Assembly (NCBI GenBank): GCA_045587445.1
Contig: JAZNCH010000063.1
Location: 1 to 32,565 of the forward strand
DNA: 32,565 bases
Reading direction: 5' to 3'
Source of the DNA: RGIG1995 sp045587445
GTDB taxonomy: Bacteria; Bacillota; Clostridia; Oscillospirales; CAG-272
Below are positions 23,825 to 31,662 of this stretch, piece after piece (within the stretch, counting starts at the first letter, position 1; every line of letters begins with the position of its first letter). Under the pieces are notes generated by a model, which was given only the letters and a program-made list of their open reading frames with translations, searched no databases and had not been told where the DNA came from. Made by a program: the position numbers and the translations under genes.

Positions 23825-24433
23825 TTACAGCTCCCGTCTTCCTTGAAGCGCGTAAAGCAGAGTCATATCGTCGGTATATTCAAGGTCGCCGCCGGCGGGA
23901 ATACCAAATGCAAGTCTTGTTATTTTGAGTCCCATAGGTTTCAAAAGCTTTGTAAGATACATTGCAGTTGCCTCACCTTCGACGGAGGGGTTTGTCGCTA
24001 TTATAACTTCCTTTAATTCCGGCTCGGTAACTCTTTCGAGCAGTTCTTTGATTTTCAGTTGCTCGGGACCGATTCCGTCAAGAGGCGATATTACACCATG
24101 AAGTACGTGATAAAGTCCGTTATATCTATTTGCCCCCTTGACTCTTTCGATAGCCATAAGTACTTTTGCGTCTTCAACAACGCATATTACCGATTTATCT
24201 TTTTCGGAATTACGGCACACAGAACAAAGCCCACCTTCGCTAAAGTTGTAACAAGAAGGGCAGTAGTGTATGTTCTTTTTTGCGTTGACCAAGGCTTCGG
24301 CAAATTGCAGAACCTTTTCTTCCTCCGAATCAACTATTGAAAACGCAAGTCTTTGTGCTGTTTTTCTGCCGATTCCGGGGAGACGCTGAAACTGTTCGAT
24401 AAGTATTTCAAGCGGTGGGATAAATTCTGACAT
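23825..24433 (-). CDS. recR: Recombination mediator protein RecR
   Basis: This 202-residue protein has the RecR order: helix-hairpin-helix LPGIGRKTAQRLAF, a zinc finger with CPSCYNF and CSVC, and a Toprim domain with VVEDAKVLMAIER, HVLHGVISPLDGIGPEQL and TNPSVEGEATAMYL. With RecO it loads RecA on single-stranded DNA. The dnaX-ybaB-recR order is conserved in Firmicutes. The start is 8 nt after the ybaB stop with no clear ribosome site, so translation is probably coupled. Confidence 0.97.
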   Translation of the reverse strand: MSEFIPPLEILIEQFQRLPGIGRKTAQRLAFSIVDSEEEKVLQFAEALVNAKKNIHYCPSCYNFSEGGLCSVCRNSEKDKSVICVVEDAKVLMAIERVKGANRYNGLYHVLHGVISPLDGIGPEQLKIKELLERVTEPELKEVIIATNPSVEGEATAMYLTKLLKPMGLKITRLAFGIPAGGDLEYTDDMTLLYALQGRREL

Positions 24434-24440
24434 ATTTTAA

Positions 24441-24788
24441 TTAAAATAATCCGGGCATATTTATGCTGCCTGTGATTTTTTCCATTTCAGATTGATTGGT
24501 ATCTTCTACTGTGCGGATAGCTTCATTAAATGCTGCGGTCAAAACGTCAGCGAGAGTTTCTGTATCGTCGGGGTCAACAATATCCGAATCGATAACAAGC
24601 TCCTGTATCTGCTTCTTGCCGTTAATTTTAAGAATTACTGCACCGCCGCCTGCTTTTATTTCATATTCACGGTTGTCAAGGTCTTCCTGAAGATTTGCCA
24701 TATCTTCTTGCATCTTTTGAGCTTGACGGAGCATTGCCTGCATATTCTGAGGGCCGCCGCCCATTCCCTGAGGTAATCTTGCTTTCAT
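24441..24788 (-). CDS. ybaB: Nucleoid-associated protein, YbaB/EbfC family
   Basis: This 115-residue protein has a Gly/Met-rich N terminus (MKARLPQGMGGGPQNMQ), the long helix MLRQAQKMQEDMANLQEDLD and the YbaB core EIKAGGGAVILKINGKKQIQ followed by VIDSDIVDPDDTETLADVL. YbaB/EbfC dimers bind DNA as tweezer-like proteins. It lies between dnaX and recR, as in most Firmicutes. AAGGAG precedes the ATG. Confidence 0.95.
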   Translation of the reverse strand: MKARLPQGMGGGPQNMQAMLRQAQKMQEDMANLQEDLDNREYEIKAGGGAVILKINGKKQIQELVIDSDIVDPDDTETLADVLTAAFNEAIRTVEDTNQSEMEKITGSINMPGLF

Positions 24789-24816
24789 TTTTATAATTCT
24801 CCTTATTTTAAGTTAA

Positions 24817-26430
24817 TTATTGACTGTTTTGTATTATCTCATCTATGCCGGTTTCGTCGTCGAATACCGGTTTTTCTGCGTTAATTTCAACTTTCAGGTT
24901 GTTTGCAGATATATTTGTGCCTTCGGCTGAGTTTATAAGCGAAATAAGCTTTTCCTTAACGTTCGTCTGATAAATTATATCATAGGTGAATTTTCCGGGA
25001 ACTCTTATAATAACGTCATTTCCGTCCTTGTATGCATAAGACATACCGAGGAAAGAAGAAGTACTGGGATCGGTTTTTGAATATTTCTTTACGACTTCGG
25101 GCCACGAACTAAGTTGTTTTAACGTTCTTTTTTGTTTCTTGTCTGCATAAACCGGTTCTTCTTGTTTAGGTGGGGGGGCAACAGTATTATTTACCGTAGG
25201 TTCTTCGGTAACATTTTTGTCCGGTGTTGTAACTGTTTCGGGAGTGGGTGCGGTTTGTGTTGTTGCCGATACAGTAAAACTACCTGAAGAAAGTTTGTCT
25301 TCGATATTTGAAATTCGTTCCGCAAGGACTTCGTTTGAAAATGTAAGCTTGTTGTCGCACATTCTAATAAGTGCCATTTCAGCGCATATACGTTTTGATG
25401 CGTTCGGTCTTTGCATAGCGTAAAAACATTCTTCAAGCTGATTTATATGCGATGCAATCGCGGCGTTTGTAAATTTACTTGCGATTTGTTTTATTTCTTC
25501 AAATTCGTTTTCTGTTACGTCAAGATATAGTTTTGGCGATTTTGTGTTTTTTACAACGAACATATCTCTGTAATATGACAAAAGGTCGTTCCAAAATACT
25601 GCAATATCAAGAGAAGACGTATGCAACGTATTTATCTGGTCGAGTATCGTTTCGTAATCTTTTTCGTGTATAGCGTTGATAGTTTTTACAACGCTGCTTC
25701 TGCTGTTTGTTCCCGTAGTTTCAATAACAACGTCTGTCGTTATTTCCTCGTGTTCTCCGGAACAAAGTTCAAGCATACTTATAGCGTCTCTCATTCCGCC
25801 TTGTGCGAGTTTAGATATAAGGAAAGCGGCATCTTCTTCAACCTTAAGTCCCTCTTCTTTTGCAATATACATAAGTCTGTCGGAAATGGTTCTTGTGGGT
25901 ATACGTCTGAAGTCAAAACGCTGACATCTCGAAAGAATGGTAGCGGGAATCTTTTGTGTTTCCGTAGTGGCAAGAATAAATATAACGTTTTCCGGAGGTT
26001 CTTCAAGTGTTTTCAGCAGTGCATTAAATGCACTTGGTGAAAGCATATGAACCTCGTCGATTATATAAACTCTGTTTTTGAGTTCCGAGGGGGTATAAAG
26101 AACCTCGTCTCTGATATCTCTGATGTTGTCAACGCCGTTGTTACTAGCCGCGTCCATTTCATATACGTCTGTTGCAGTGCCCGAAGCGACAGTCAAGCAA
26201 GAAGGGCAGGCGTTACAGGGATTACCGTTTATGGGGTGTTCGCAGTTTACGGCTTTGGAGAGAATTTTGGCACAAGTAGTTTTTCCCGTTCCTCTTGAAC
26301 CGCAGAAAAGATATGCGTGCGTAGTCTTGTTGTTTGCAACCTCATACTTCAGTATGGAAGTAATATGATCCTGACCGCATACGTCATCGAAATGCGACGG
26401 TCTCCATTTTCTGTATAAAGCCTGATGCAT
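24817..26430 (-). CDS. dnaX: DNA polymerase III subunit gamma/tau
   Basis: The 537-residue clamp-loader subunit starts MHQALYRKWRPSHFDDVCGQ, with GGAGGG upstream; the frame extends to 26490, but that part lies in the SRP RNA and is not translated. Domains are Walker A FCGSRGTGKTT, the zinc-binding CEHPINGNPCNACPSC, Walker B VYIIDEVHML, the sensor region and SRC arginine finger (LSRCQRF), domain III, a Pro/Thr-rich linker near 380-425 and a C-terminal tau-specific domain. The linker contains a run of seven C (25172-25178). ybaB and recR follow. The SRP RNA directly upstream shares its transcription direction. Confidence 0.96.
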   Translation of the reverse strand: MHQALYRKWRPSHFDDVCGQDHITSILKYEVANNKTTHAYLFCGSRGTGKTTCAKILSKAVNCEHPINGNPCNACPSCLTVASGTATDVYEMDAASNNGVDNIRDIRDEVLYTPSELKNRVYIIDEVHMLSPSAFNALLKTLEEPPENVIFILATTETQKIPATILSRCQRFDFRRIPTRTISDRLMYIAKEEGLKVEEDAAFLISKLAQGGMRDAISMLELCSGEHEEITTDVVIETTGTNSRSSVVKTINAIHEKDYETILDQINTLHTSSLDIAVFWNDLLSYYRDMFVVKNTKSPKLYLDVTENEFEEIKQIASKFTNAAIASHINQLEECFYAMQRPNASKRICAEMALIRMCDNKLTFSNEVLAERISNIEDKLSSGSFTVSATTQTAPTPETVTTPDKNVTEEPTVNNTVAPPPKQEEPVYADKKQKRTLKQLSSWPEVVKKYSKTDPSTSSFLGMSYAYKDGNDVIIRVPGKFTYDIIYQTNVKEKLISLINSAEGTNISANNLKVEINAEKPVFDDETGIDEIIQNSQ

Positions 26431-26459
26431 AAACTTTTCCCTCCATCTTTTTGTAACTA

Positions 26460-26770
26460 AAAGAGCAAGATGCGATATAAGACCATACACCTTTTAATCG
26501 AATGTGGACATATACGCGTTAACCGTATATTTCACTCGGAACAGGCGTCCTTGCGGCACATCAAACATACTGCTTAATGCTGCTCGGTTCCCCGCCTGAC
26601 ATGGTTCACAGCCATCAATTGCGCAAGACCCATTCTTCAACGCAAAATAATACGGCACAGCCGTACATATCCAAGCCTCAAAAAAGGAATCCACCCCTGC
26701 TGTAGCGGATTGCAGGTACAGGGCACCGCTAACTCCCCGGCTGGCATGGCCTTATATCACATCTTGCTCT
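26460..26770 (-). ncRNA. ffs: Signal recognition particle RNA, large (Alu-containing) type
   Basis: On the minus strand the sequence contains the SRP helix-8 core: GTGAACCATGTCAGG, then a CGG-GGAA-CCG hairpin with the GGAA tetraloop, then AGCAGC and ATTAAG. The 5' part, with GCCGGGGAGTTAGCGGTGCC, is the Alu domain of Firmicute scRNA. The 5' and 3' ends are complementary over about 24 nt (26748-26772 with 26461-26484), closing the molecule. The ends given are approximate, set by this helix; the mature RNA is probably shorter after trimming. Location just before dnaX is the same as for scr of Bacillus subtilis. Short ORFs in this stretch are spurious. Confidence 0.92.
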
Positions 26771-26774
26771 TTAA

Positions 26775-26803
26775 ATTATAACATATATTGTCAATTTTTG
26801 CAA
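26775..26803 (-). promoter_or_regulatory. Promoter of the SRP RNA
   Basis: On the minus strand TTGCAA (26798-26803) and TATAAT (26775-26780) are spaced by 17 bp, with TG one base before the -10. The predicted start near 26768-26770 coincides with the 5' end of the terminal helix of the RNA. It is also the only evident promoter for dnaX-ybaB-recR. Confidence 0.8.
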
Positions 26804-26835
26804 TAGATTATATAACATATTTTTTAGAAATTAAG

Positions 26836-26855
26836 TTGTAAAAAAATTACAACGC
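26836..26855 (-). terminator. Weak terminator-like hairpin at the sigF stop
   Basis: GTTGTAA and TTACAAC form a 7-bp stem around five T, overlapping the sigF stop codon, with a moderately T-rich tail (TTAATTTC). It is AT-rich and may be only a partial terminator. Confidence 0.35.
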
Positions 26856-27560
26856 TTTTCGCAAAAAGTTTATTATTTTTTTCTCCTCTCTTGAAACTTT
26901 AACCTGAGTTAGTCCCAAAAGCTCGCCCGTTTGCTGTTGTGAAAGTTCCTTGAAATATCGCAGAATAATTATTTGCTGTTGTTCTTGGGGAAGAAGAGAC
27001 AGAGCTTCTTTGAGCGCCAATTTTTCCGTTAGCTTGTCTATAACGTTTTCGTCATCTCCTATAACGCTGGCAAGGGTAGACGAAGAATCGTCGTTTAACG
27101 GCTCTTGAAGTGAGCGCACAGGGGTTATTGCTTCAAGCGCAATTACTATATCGTCAACAGAAAGCCCTGATAATTCAGACAATTCCGATACAGAAGGCTC
27201 TCTTGAATGATTTTTCTCAAATTCTTCTTTTTTTCTTAGTATGTCTATACCGTTCTTTTTTATGTTTCTGCTGACCTTTATAAGTCCGTCATCTCGCAGG
27301 TGGCGTCTTATTTCGCCTATAATTAATGGAACGGCATAGGTTGAGAAAACGGTGTTGAATGAAAAGTCAAAGCTTCTTACGGCTTTAATCATCCCGATAG
27401 TTCCTATCTGCACGAGATCCTCGTATTCGCACCCTCTGTCTTTGAAACGTAAAACGATTTTTTTTACTAAACCTAAATTTTGGCTTATTAACTGTTCAAG
27501 AGCTTCATTATCTCCTTTTTGCGCATTTTTTATTAAAGTGGTGTTGTCTATTGTTTGCAT
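26847..27560 (-). CDS. sigF: RNA polymerase sporulation sigma factor SigF
   Basis: This 237-residue sigma-70 family factor has region 2 (NLGLVKKIVLRF, EYEDLVQIGTIGMIKAVRSF, TYAVPLIIGEIRRHLRDDG), region 3 (SREPSVSELSELSGLS) and region 4 (LPQEQQQIIILRYFKELSQQ, then QTGELLGLTQVKVSREEKKI). Length and the spoIIAA-spoIIAB context identify sigma-F, the first forespore-specific factor. It is held inactive by SpoIIAB until SpoIIAA displaces it. The ATG lies 2 nt after the spoIIAB stop without a good ribosome site, so translation is probably coupled. Confidence 0.96.
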   Translation of the reverse strand: MQTIDNTTLIKNAQKGDNEALEQLISQNLGLVKKIVLRFKDRGCEYEDLVQIGTIGMIKAVRSFDFSFNTVFSTYAVPLIIGEIRRHLRDDGLIKVSRNIKKNGIDILRKKEEFEKNHSREPSVSELSELSGLSVDDIVIALEAITPVRSLQEPLNDDSSSTLASVIGDDENVIDKLTEKLALKEALSLLPQEQQQIIILRYFKELSQQQTGELLGLTQVKVSREEKKIINFLRKAL

Positions 27561-27562
27561 TA

Positions 27563-27997
27563 TTATTTCAGGTTCTTTATCATGGTAATCGTAGTTCCTT
27601 TTCCAACCTTGGAATTTATCTTAAGTTTGTCGGTAAACGAGTCCATGATGGCAAACCCCATTCCCCCTCTTTCTCCCGTTGTGTCGGTTGTATAAAGCGG
27701 TTTCATGGCTTGTTTTATATCGGCTATTCCGCAACCCTTGTCTTTTATTCTTATTTCAACAGTCTTGTCGGAATAGTACTTTCCGCTTATGTAAATCGTT
27801 CCGCCTTTTTCCTTGTAGGCGTGAACGATGCAGTTTGTTACTGCTTCTGAAACTGCTGTGCGAATATCAGCAAGCTCGGATACTGTGGGGTCGAGTATAC
27901 TTACGAATGCTGAAAAAACTTTTCTGCAAAAACCTTCGTTTACCGAATTTGCAGGTAATTGCATTTTGAATTCATTTAATAGCGTCTTGTTTTTCAT
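27563..27997 (-). CDS. spoIIAB: Anti-sigma F factor and serine kinase SpoIIAB
   Basis: The 144-residue GHKL-type protein has the N box EAVTNCIVHAY, the G1 box RIKDKGCGI and the G2 region TTGERGGMGFAIMDSF. SpoIIAB binds sigma-F with ATP and phosphorylates SpoIIAA, controlling forespore gene expression. The start overlaps the spoIIAA stop by 4 nt, and sigF follows 2 nt after the stop, so the three products are made in a fixed ratio. Confidence 0.96.
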   Translation of the reverse strand: MKNKTLLNEFKMQLPANSVNEGFCRKVFSAFVSILDPTVSELADIRTAVSEAVTNCIVHAYKEKGGTIYISGKYYSDKTVEIRIKDKGCGIADIKQAMKPLYTTDTTGERGGMGFAIMDSFTDKLKINSKVGKGTTITMIKNLK

Positions 27998-28317
27998 ATA
28001 AATTTTACTCCTTTTTCGATTGGAATAAGCTTGTCCGTTCCTGCCATAATCAGCATTTCTTCTATTCTTTCACTCGGATTTGCTACCTTTAGGACTCCGC
28101 CGAACATATTTATCTTAGTGTATCTGCCGAGTATAAGTCCGAGCCCCGAGCTGTCCATAAAATCAACGTTTGATAAGTCCATTATCATAGTCGAGGGTTG
28201 GTATTTGTATAACTCTCGGTCAATTTCCTCTCTGATATATTTTGCTGAATGGTGGTCTATATCGCCGTTCAGCTTAACGTACAGAGTTTCGTTTGAATAA
28301 TTGATTTGTGTTTTCAT
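27994..28317 (-). CDS. spoIIAA: Anti-sigma F factor antagonist SpoIIAA
   Basis: This 107-residue STAS-domain protein begins MKTQINYSNETLYVKLNGDI and has the phosphorylation loop DFMDSSGLGLILGRY, with Ser57 corresponding to the phosphoserine of Bacillus SpoIIAA. Unphosphorylated SpoIIAA releases sigma-F from SpoIIAB. The frame runs back to 28386, but the AAGGAGG site before 28317 fixes the start there; the longer frame would run through a terminator hairpin. No sigma-H promoter is recognisable upstream, which is discussed in the findings. Confidence 0.95.
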   Translation of the reverse strand: MKTQINYSNETLYVKLNGDIDHHSAKYIREEIDRELYKYQPSTMIMDLSNVDFMDSSGLGLILGRYTKINMFGGVLKVANPSERIEEMLIMAGTDKLIPIEKGVKFI

Positions 28318-28342
28318 ATATTCCTCCTTGATAATGCAAAAC

Positions 28343-28389
28343 AAAAAAAGCTGTATCCTTTTCCTTGCAGAAATAGGATACAGCATTTT
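28343..28389 (-). terminator. Terminator between valS and spoIIAA
   Basis: On the minus strand GCTGTATCC (28376-28384) pairs with GGATACAGC (28350-28358), followed by seven T. The loop is 17 nt. It ends valS transcription and lies just 15 nt before the spoIIAA ribosome site. Flanking A and T runs would let it work in both directions. Confidence 0.8.
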
Positions 28390-28442
28390 GTGTGCGAAAG
28401 GTGTCGTAATATAGTTTGTTATAAAAAATTAACAGTTAATCT

Positions 28443-31070
28443 TTAGTTAAGTTTTTCAAGAGCTTTTTCAATACCTTGAAGAACTTCGTTGTAGCTTGCA
28501 AGTTTAGCTCTTTCGCCGTCAATAACAGCTTGAGGAGCTTTTGCTACAAAGCCTTCGTTTGAAAGCTTCTTTTCGATTCTTTCAATTTCGGATATTGTCT
28601 TTGCCTTTTCTTTGTTAAGGCGTTCCTTTTCCTTTTCAAAGTCAACGAGGTCTCCGAGAGGAATGTATATCTTTGCAGAATCGGTTATAATCTGAACTGC
28701 GTTTTCGTCTTCGTAGGAATCAACGTAGCTTATCGAAGAAGCAGATGCGAGTTTAACAAAGAACGCTTCTGTTTTTGTGTTATAAGTGTCAGCATAGCTT
28801 GATTCAATGAAGAGAGCCGCCTTCTTTGAGGGAGGAACATTCATTTCGCTTCTGCGGTTTCTTATCGCTCTGATTGCAGTGATAAGTCTGTCCATTATAA
28901 CTTCTTCTTTTTCAAAGTTGAAAGCTTCATTATAAACAGGGTAATCGCTTACCATAATGCTTTCGCCTTCGTGGGGGAGTGTCTGCCAGATTTCTTCTGT
29001 AATAAACGGCATAAAGGGATGGAGAAGCTTTAACGTATTGGAAAGAACGTATGTGATAACATTTTGAGCAACGAGGTTAGACTTGCTGCCCTTATCGTTG
29101 AATCTGGGTTTAAGCAATTCAATATACCAGTCGCAGAAAATATCCCAAATGAAGTCGTAGAGTTTTGCCAATGCAATACCAAGCTCGAAGTTGTCGAGGT
29201 TAGCACAAACTTCTTTAACAGTCTTGTTGTAAAGCGAAAGAATCCACTTGTCTTCAATTTCAAAGTCGTTAGAATCGGGAAGCTTAACTTCTTCAATATC
29301 AAGGTTCATAAGAACAAAACGTGAAGCGTTCCAAATCTTGTTGTTGAAGTTTCTTGCGGCTTCAATCTTTTCGTCGGAGAATCTCATATCGTTACCGGGA
29401 GAGTTACCTGTAGCTAAAGCGTAACGGAGTGCGTCAGCACCGAACTTTTCAATAATTTCAAGCGGGTCGATGCCGTTGCCAAGCGATTTTGACATCTTTC
29501 TGCCCTGTGCGTCTCTTACAAGTCCGTGAATAAATACGGTAGAAAATGGTTTTTCGTTCATATGCTCAAGGCCTGAGAATATCATTCTTGATACCCAGAA
29601 CGTGATGATGTCATAACCCGTAACGAGAACGTTTGTGGGATAGAATCTCTTGAGGTCTTCTGTGTTTTCGGGCCAACCCATAACAGAGAAGGGCCAAAGA
29701 GCAGAGGAGAACCACGTGTCAAGTACATCTTCGTCCTGATGTACGGGTGCACCGCACTTGGGACAAACTGTTATATCTTCTTTTGATACAGTCATCTTGC
29801 CGCAAGCATCACAGTAGAATGCGGGTATTCTGTGTCCCCACCAAAGCTGACGTGAAATACACCAGTCGAGAATGTTGTTCATCCAGTTATAGTAGTTCTT
29901 GGAAAATCTGTCGGGAATGAATTTAATAGAGCCGTTGTCAACTGCTTCTATTGCAGGTTCTGCCAAAGGCTTCATCTTTACAAACCACTGATCAGAAGTA
30001 AGAGGTTCAACGGTTGTGCCGCAACGGTAGCATACGCCTACGTTGTGGTCATGAGGAACAGTTTTAACAAGATAACCCTCTGCTTCAAGGTCTGCTACGA
30101 GAGCCTTACGGCATTCGTATCTGTCCATACCCTCGTATTTACCTGCGTTAGCGTTCATTGTAGCATCGTCGTTCATAACCTTTATCTGTTCAAGGTTGTG
30201 TCTCTGACCTACCAAGAAGTCGTTGGGGTCATGTGCGGGGGTAATCTTAACGCAGCCTGTACCAAAGCCTATTTCAACGTAATCATCTGCAATAATGGGC
30301 AACTCTCTTCCAACAATGGGGAGAATAAGAGTCTTACCGATAAGGTGCTTGGTGTTTTCATCGTTGGGGTTTACTGCTACGGCTGTGTCGCCGAACATTG
30401 TTTCGGGACGTGTCGTTGCAATTTCAACGTAACCGTCTTCGCCCTTAATGGGATATTTAATGTGCCAAAAGCTTCCGGGCTGGTCCTTGTATTCAACCTC
30501 AGCATCGGAGAGGGCGGTGAGACAGTGAGGACACCAGTTTATTATTCTGTGCCCTCTGTATATAAGTCCCTTGTCATAAAGGTTTACGAAGACTTCTCTT
30601 ACTGCTTTTGAGCAACCCTCGTCCATTGTAAAGCGTTCGTGGCTCCAGTCGCATGATGCGCCGAGCTTTTTGAGCTGGCTGATGATTCTGTTACCGTACT
30701 GGTGCTTCCAGTCCCATACTCTTTTAAGGAACTCTTCGCGGCCGAGGTCGTATCTTGTGAGACCTTCGTTTACGCGCAAGTTTTCTTCAACTTTAATTTG
30801 TGTAGCTATACCCGCGTGGTCGGTTCCGGGGACCCAAAGGGTAGAGAAGCCCTGCATTCTCTTGTAACGAACGAGAATATCCTGCAAAGTTTCGTCGAGG
30901 GCATGTCCCATGTGGAGCTGTCCTGTAACGTTTGGAGGGGGAATAACTATAGAGAAAGGTGTTTTTGATTTGTCTTCGTCGGGCTTAAAGAAACCTGATT
31001 CGTCCCAATATTTATAAAGACGGTCTTCTATTTCCGACGGGTCATAGGTTTTTGCAATTTCTTTTTTCAT
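28443..31070 (-). CDS. valS: Valine--tRNA ligase
   Basis: The 875-residue class I synthetase has the HIGH-type motif PPNVTGQLHMGHALD (His53-Met-Gly-His56), the editing (CP1) domain with TTRPETMFGDTAVAVNP, zinc-type pairs CYRCGTTVEPL and CPKCGAPVH, the WWGHRIPAF segment, the KMSKS loop GRKMSKSLGNGIDPL, an anticodon-binding domain and a C-terminal coiled coil (VDFEKEKERLNKEKAKTISE). The AT-TRPETMFGD editing motif and overall layout separate it from IleRS and LeuRS. GGAGG lies 7 nt before the ATG. Expression is controlled by the T-box leader upstream. Confidence 0.98.
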   Translation of the reverse strand: MKKEIAKTYDPSEIEDRLYKYWDESGFFKPDEDKSKTPFSIVIPPPNVTGQLHMGHALDETLQDILVRYKRMQGFSTLWVPGTDHAGIATQIKVEENLRVNEGLTRYDLGREEFLKRVWDWKHQYGNRIISQLKKLGASCDWSHERFTMDEGCSKAVREVFVNLYDKGLIYRGHRIINWCPHCLTALSDAEVEYKDQPGSFWHIKYPIKGEDGYVEIATTRPETMFGDTAVAVNPNDENTKHLIGKTLILPIVGRELPIIADDYVEIGFGTGCVKITPAHDPNDFLVGQRHNLEQIKVMNDDATMNANAGKYEGMDRYECRKALVADLEAEGYLVKTVPHDHNVGVCYRCGTTVEPLTSDQWFVKMKPLAEPAIEAVDNGSIKFIPDRFSKNYYNWMNNILDWCISRQLWWGHRIPAFYCDACGKMTVSKEDITVCPKCGAPVHQDEDVLDTWFSSALWPFSVMGWPENTEDLKRFYPTNVLVTGYDIITFWVSRMIFSGLEHMNEKPFSTVFIHGLVRDAQGRKMSKSLGNGIDPLEIIEKFGADALRYALATGNSPGNDMRFSDEKIEAARNFNNKIWNASRFVLMNLDIEEVKLPDSNDFEIEDKWILSLYNKTVKEVCANLDNFELGIALAKLYDFIWDIFCDWYIELLKPRFNDKGSKSNLVAQNVITYVLSNTLKLLHPFMPFITEEIWQTLPHEGESIMVSDYPVYNEAFNFEKEEVIMDRLITAIRAIRNRRSEMNVPPSKKAALFIESSYADTYNTKTEAFFVKLASASSISYVDSYEDENAVQIITDSAKIYIPLGDLVDFEKEKERLNKEKAKTISEIERIEKKLSNEGFVAKAPQAVIDGERAKLASYNEVLQGIEKALEKLN

Positions 31071-31113
31071 GAATTGCCTCCATATATTTGTTTTAATTAT
31101 TTAATGCAAGAAT

Positions 31114-31140
31114 AAAAAAATCCCGTGTAAAAACACAGGA
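31114..31140 (-). terminator. T-box terminator of valS
   Basis: TCCTGTGT and ACACGGGA form an 8-bp stem (one G-U pair) with a TTTT loop, followed by seven T. The 5' arm is part of the region that would refold into the antiterminator with the T-box sequence. Confidence 0.85.
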
Positions 31141-31384
31141 CGAAAAAATAACGCGGTACCACCTGAATTTGTGTTTAATAAAAACACACCCTCATATATG
31201 CTTGTAACGGTGCATAACTCCGTCGGCTGCTACTTATTTTGTAACCAAAACCTTCGTTCCGAGCTCTGCGGTGACACAAGATAAGCCAAATACGTTTCTT
31301 TCAGCTGGTGAAAACGCTCTCTGTGAAATGGGGATTTATCTCTTAATCCGCATCAATGCTTTTTGTGTATTATAACTTCACACT
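31115..31384 (-). promoter_or_regulatory. T-box riboswitch, valine specific (specifier GUC)
   Basis: On the minus strand the leader of valS contains the T-box core AGGTGGTACCGCG (31151-31163), an apical stem-I part AGAGAG...GCTGAAAG, and a terminator at its end. Stem I pairs TGCGG with CCGCA and GATAA with TTATC. This leaves a specifier loop TTGTGTCA in which GTC (31273-31275), followed by A, is the best specifier triplet, a valine codon. TGGT in the T-box bulge would pair with the ACCA end of tRNA-Val. Uncharged tRNA-Val should favour the antiterminator and switch valS on. Helices were found by eye. Confidence 0.93.
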
Positions 31385-31390
31385 CCTTGA

Positions 31391-31419
31391 ATTATATCAC
31401 TCAATACAAGTTTTGTCAA
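31391..31419 (-). promoter_or_regulatory. Promoter of valS
   Basis: On the minus strand TTGACA (31414-31419) and TATAAT (31391-31396) are spaced by exactly 17 bp, a perfect sigma-A consensus. The start near 31384 begins the T-box leader. Confidence 0.9.
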
Positions 31420-31567
31420 TGCGTTTTCATTATTATTATAAGTAAAACTTTGAAACAAATATGTGCAAAGCGAAAATGAAATTTGTGTAAAAAAGCGAGA
31501 AAAAACGAGAAAATGAGAGCAAGTGAATATCTAAATTGATTTTTTTAAAAAAAGTTTTAAAAAACTA

Positions 31568-31596
31568 TTGACACAGTAATATCAGTGTGCTATAAT
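31568..31596 (+). promoter_or_regulatory. Promoter of rplM-rpsI
   Basis: TTGACA (31568-31573) and TATAAT (31591-31596) with 17 bp between them are a perfect sigma-A consensus. The leader of about 60 nt before rplM shows no obvious structure. The 150 bp between this and the divergent valS promoter are AT-rich, with no feature I can name. Confidence 0.92.
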
Positions 31597-31662
31597 TGCA
31601 AAGTCGAAAATGACAAATTGTGTAAAAAAATAATATTTATATAAAATTTGGAGGAAATCTCA

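Noticed and set aside
26431..26490. N-terminal extension of dnaX (20 extra residues)
   Set aside because: The extension lies in the 3' arm of the SRP RNA terminal helix, while ATG 26430 has a strong GGAGGG site and begins the canonical DnaX N terminus.
26494..26694. 66-residue minus-strand ORF between dnaX and sigF
   Set aside because: It falls entirely in the SRP RNA, and its sequence is explained by conserved RNA structure.
28318..28386. Longer SpoIIAA with 23 extra N-terminal residues
   Set aside because: The added codons run through the terminator hairpin, and the AAGGAGG site clearly selects ATG 28317.
30045..30611. 188-residue ORF opposite valS, rich in Val, Cys and Phe
   Set aside because: It is the antisense of conserved ValRS codons and has no independent signals; such long antisense frames arise from codon bias.
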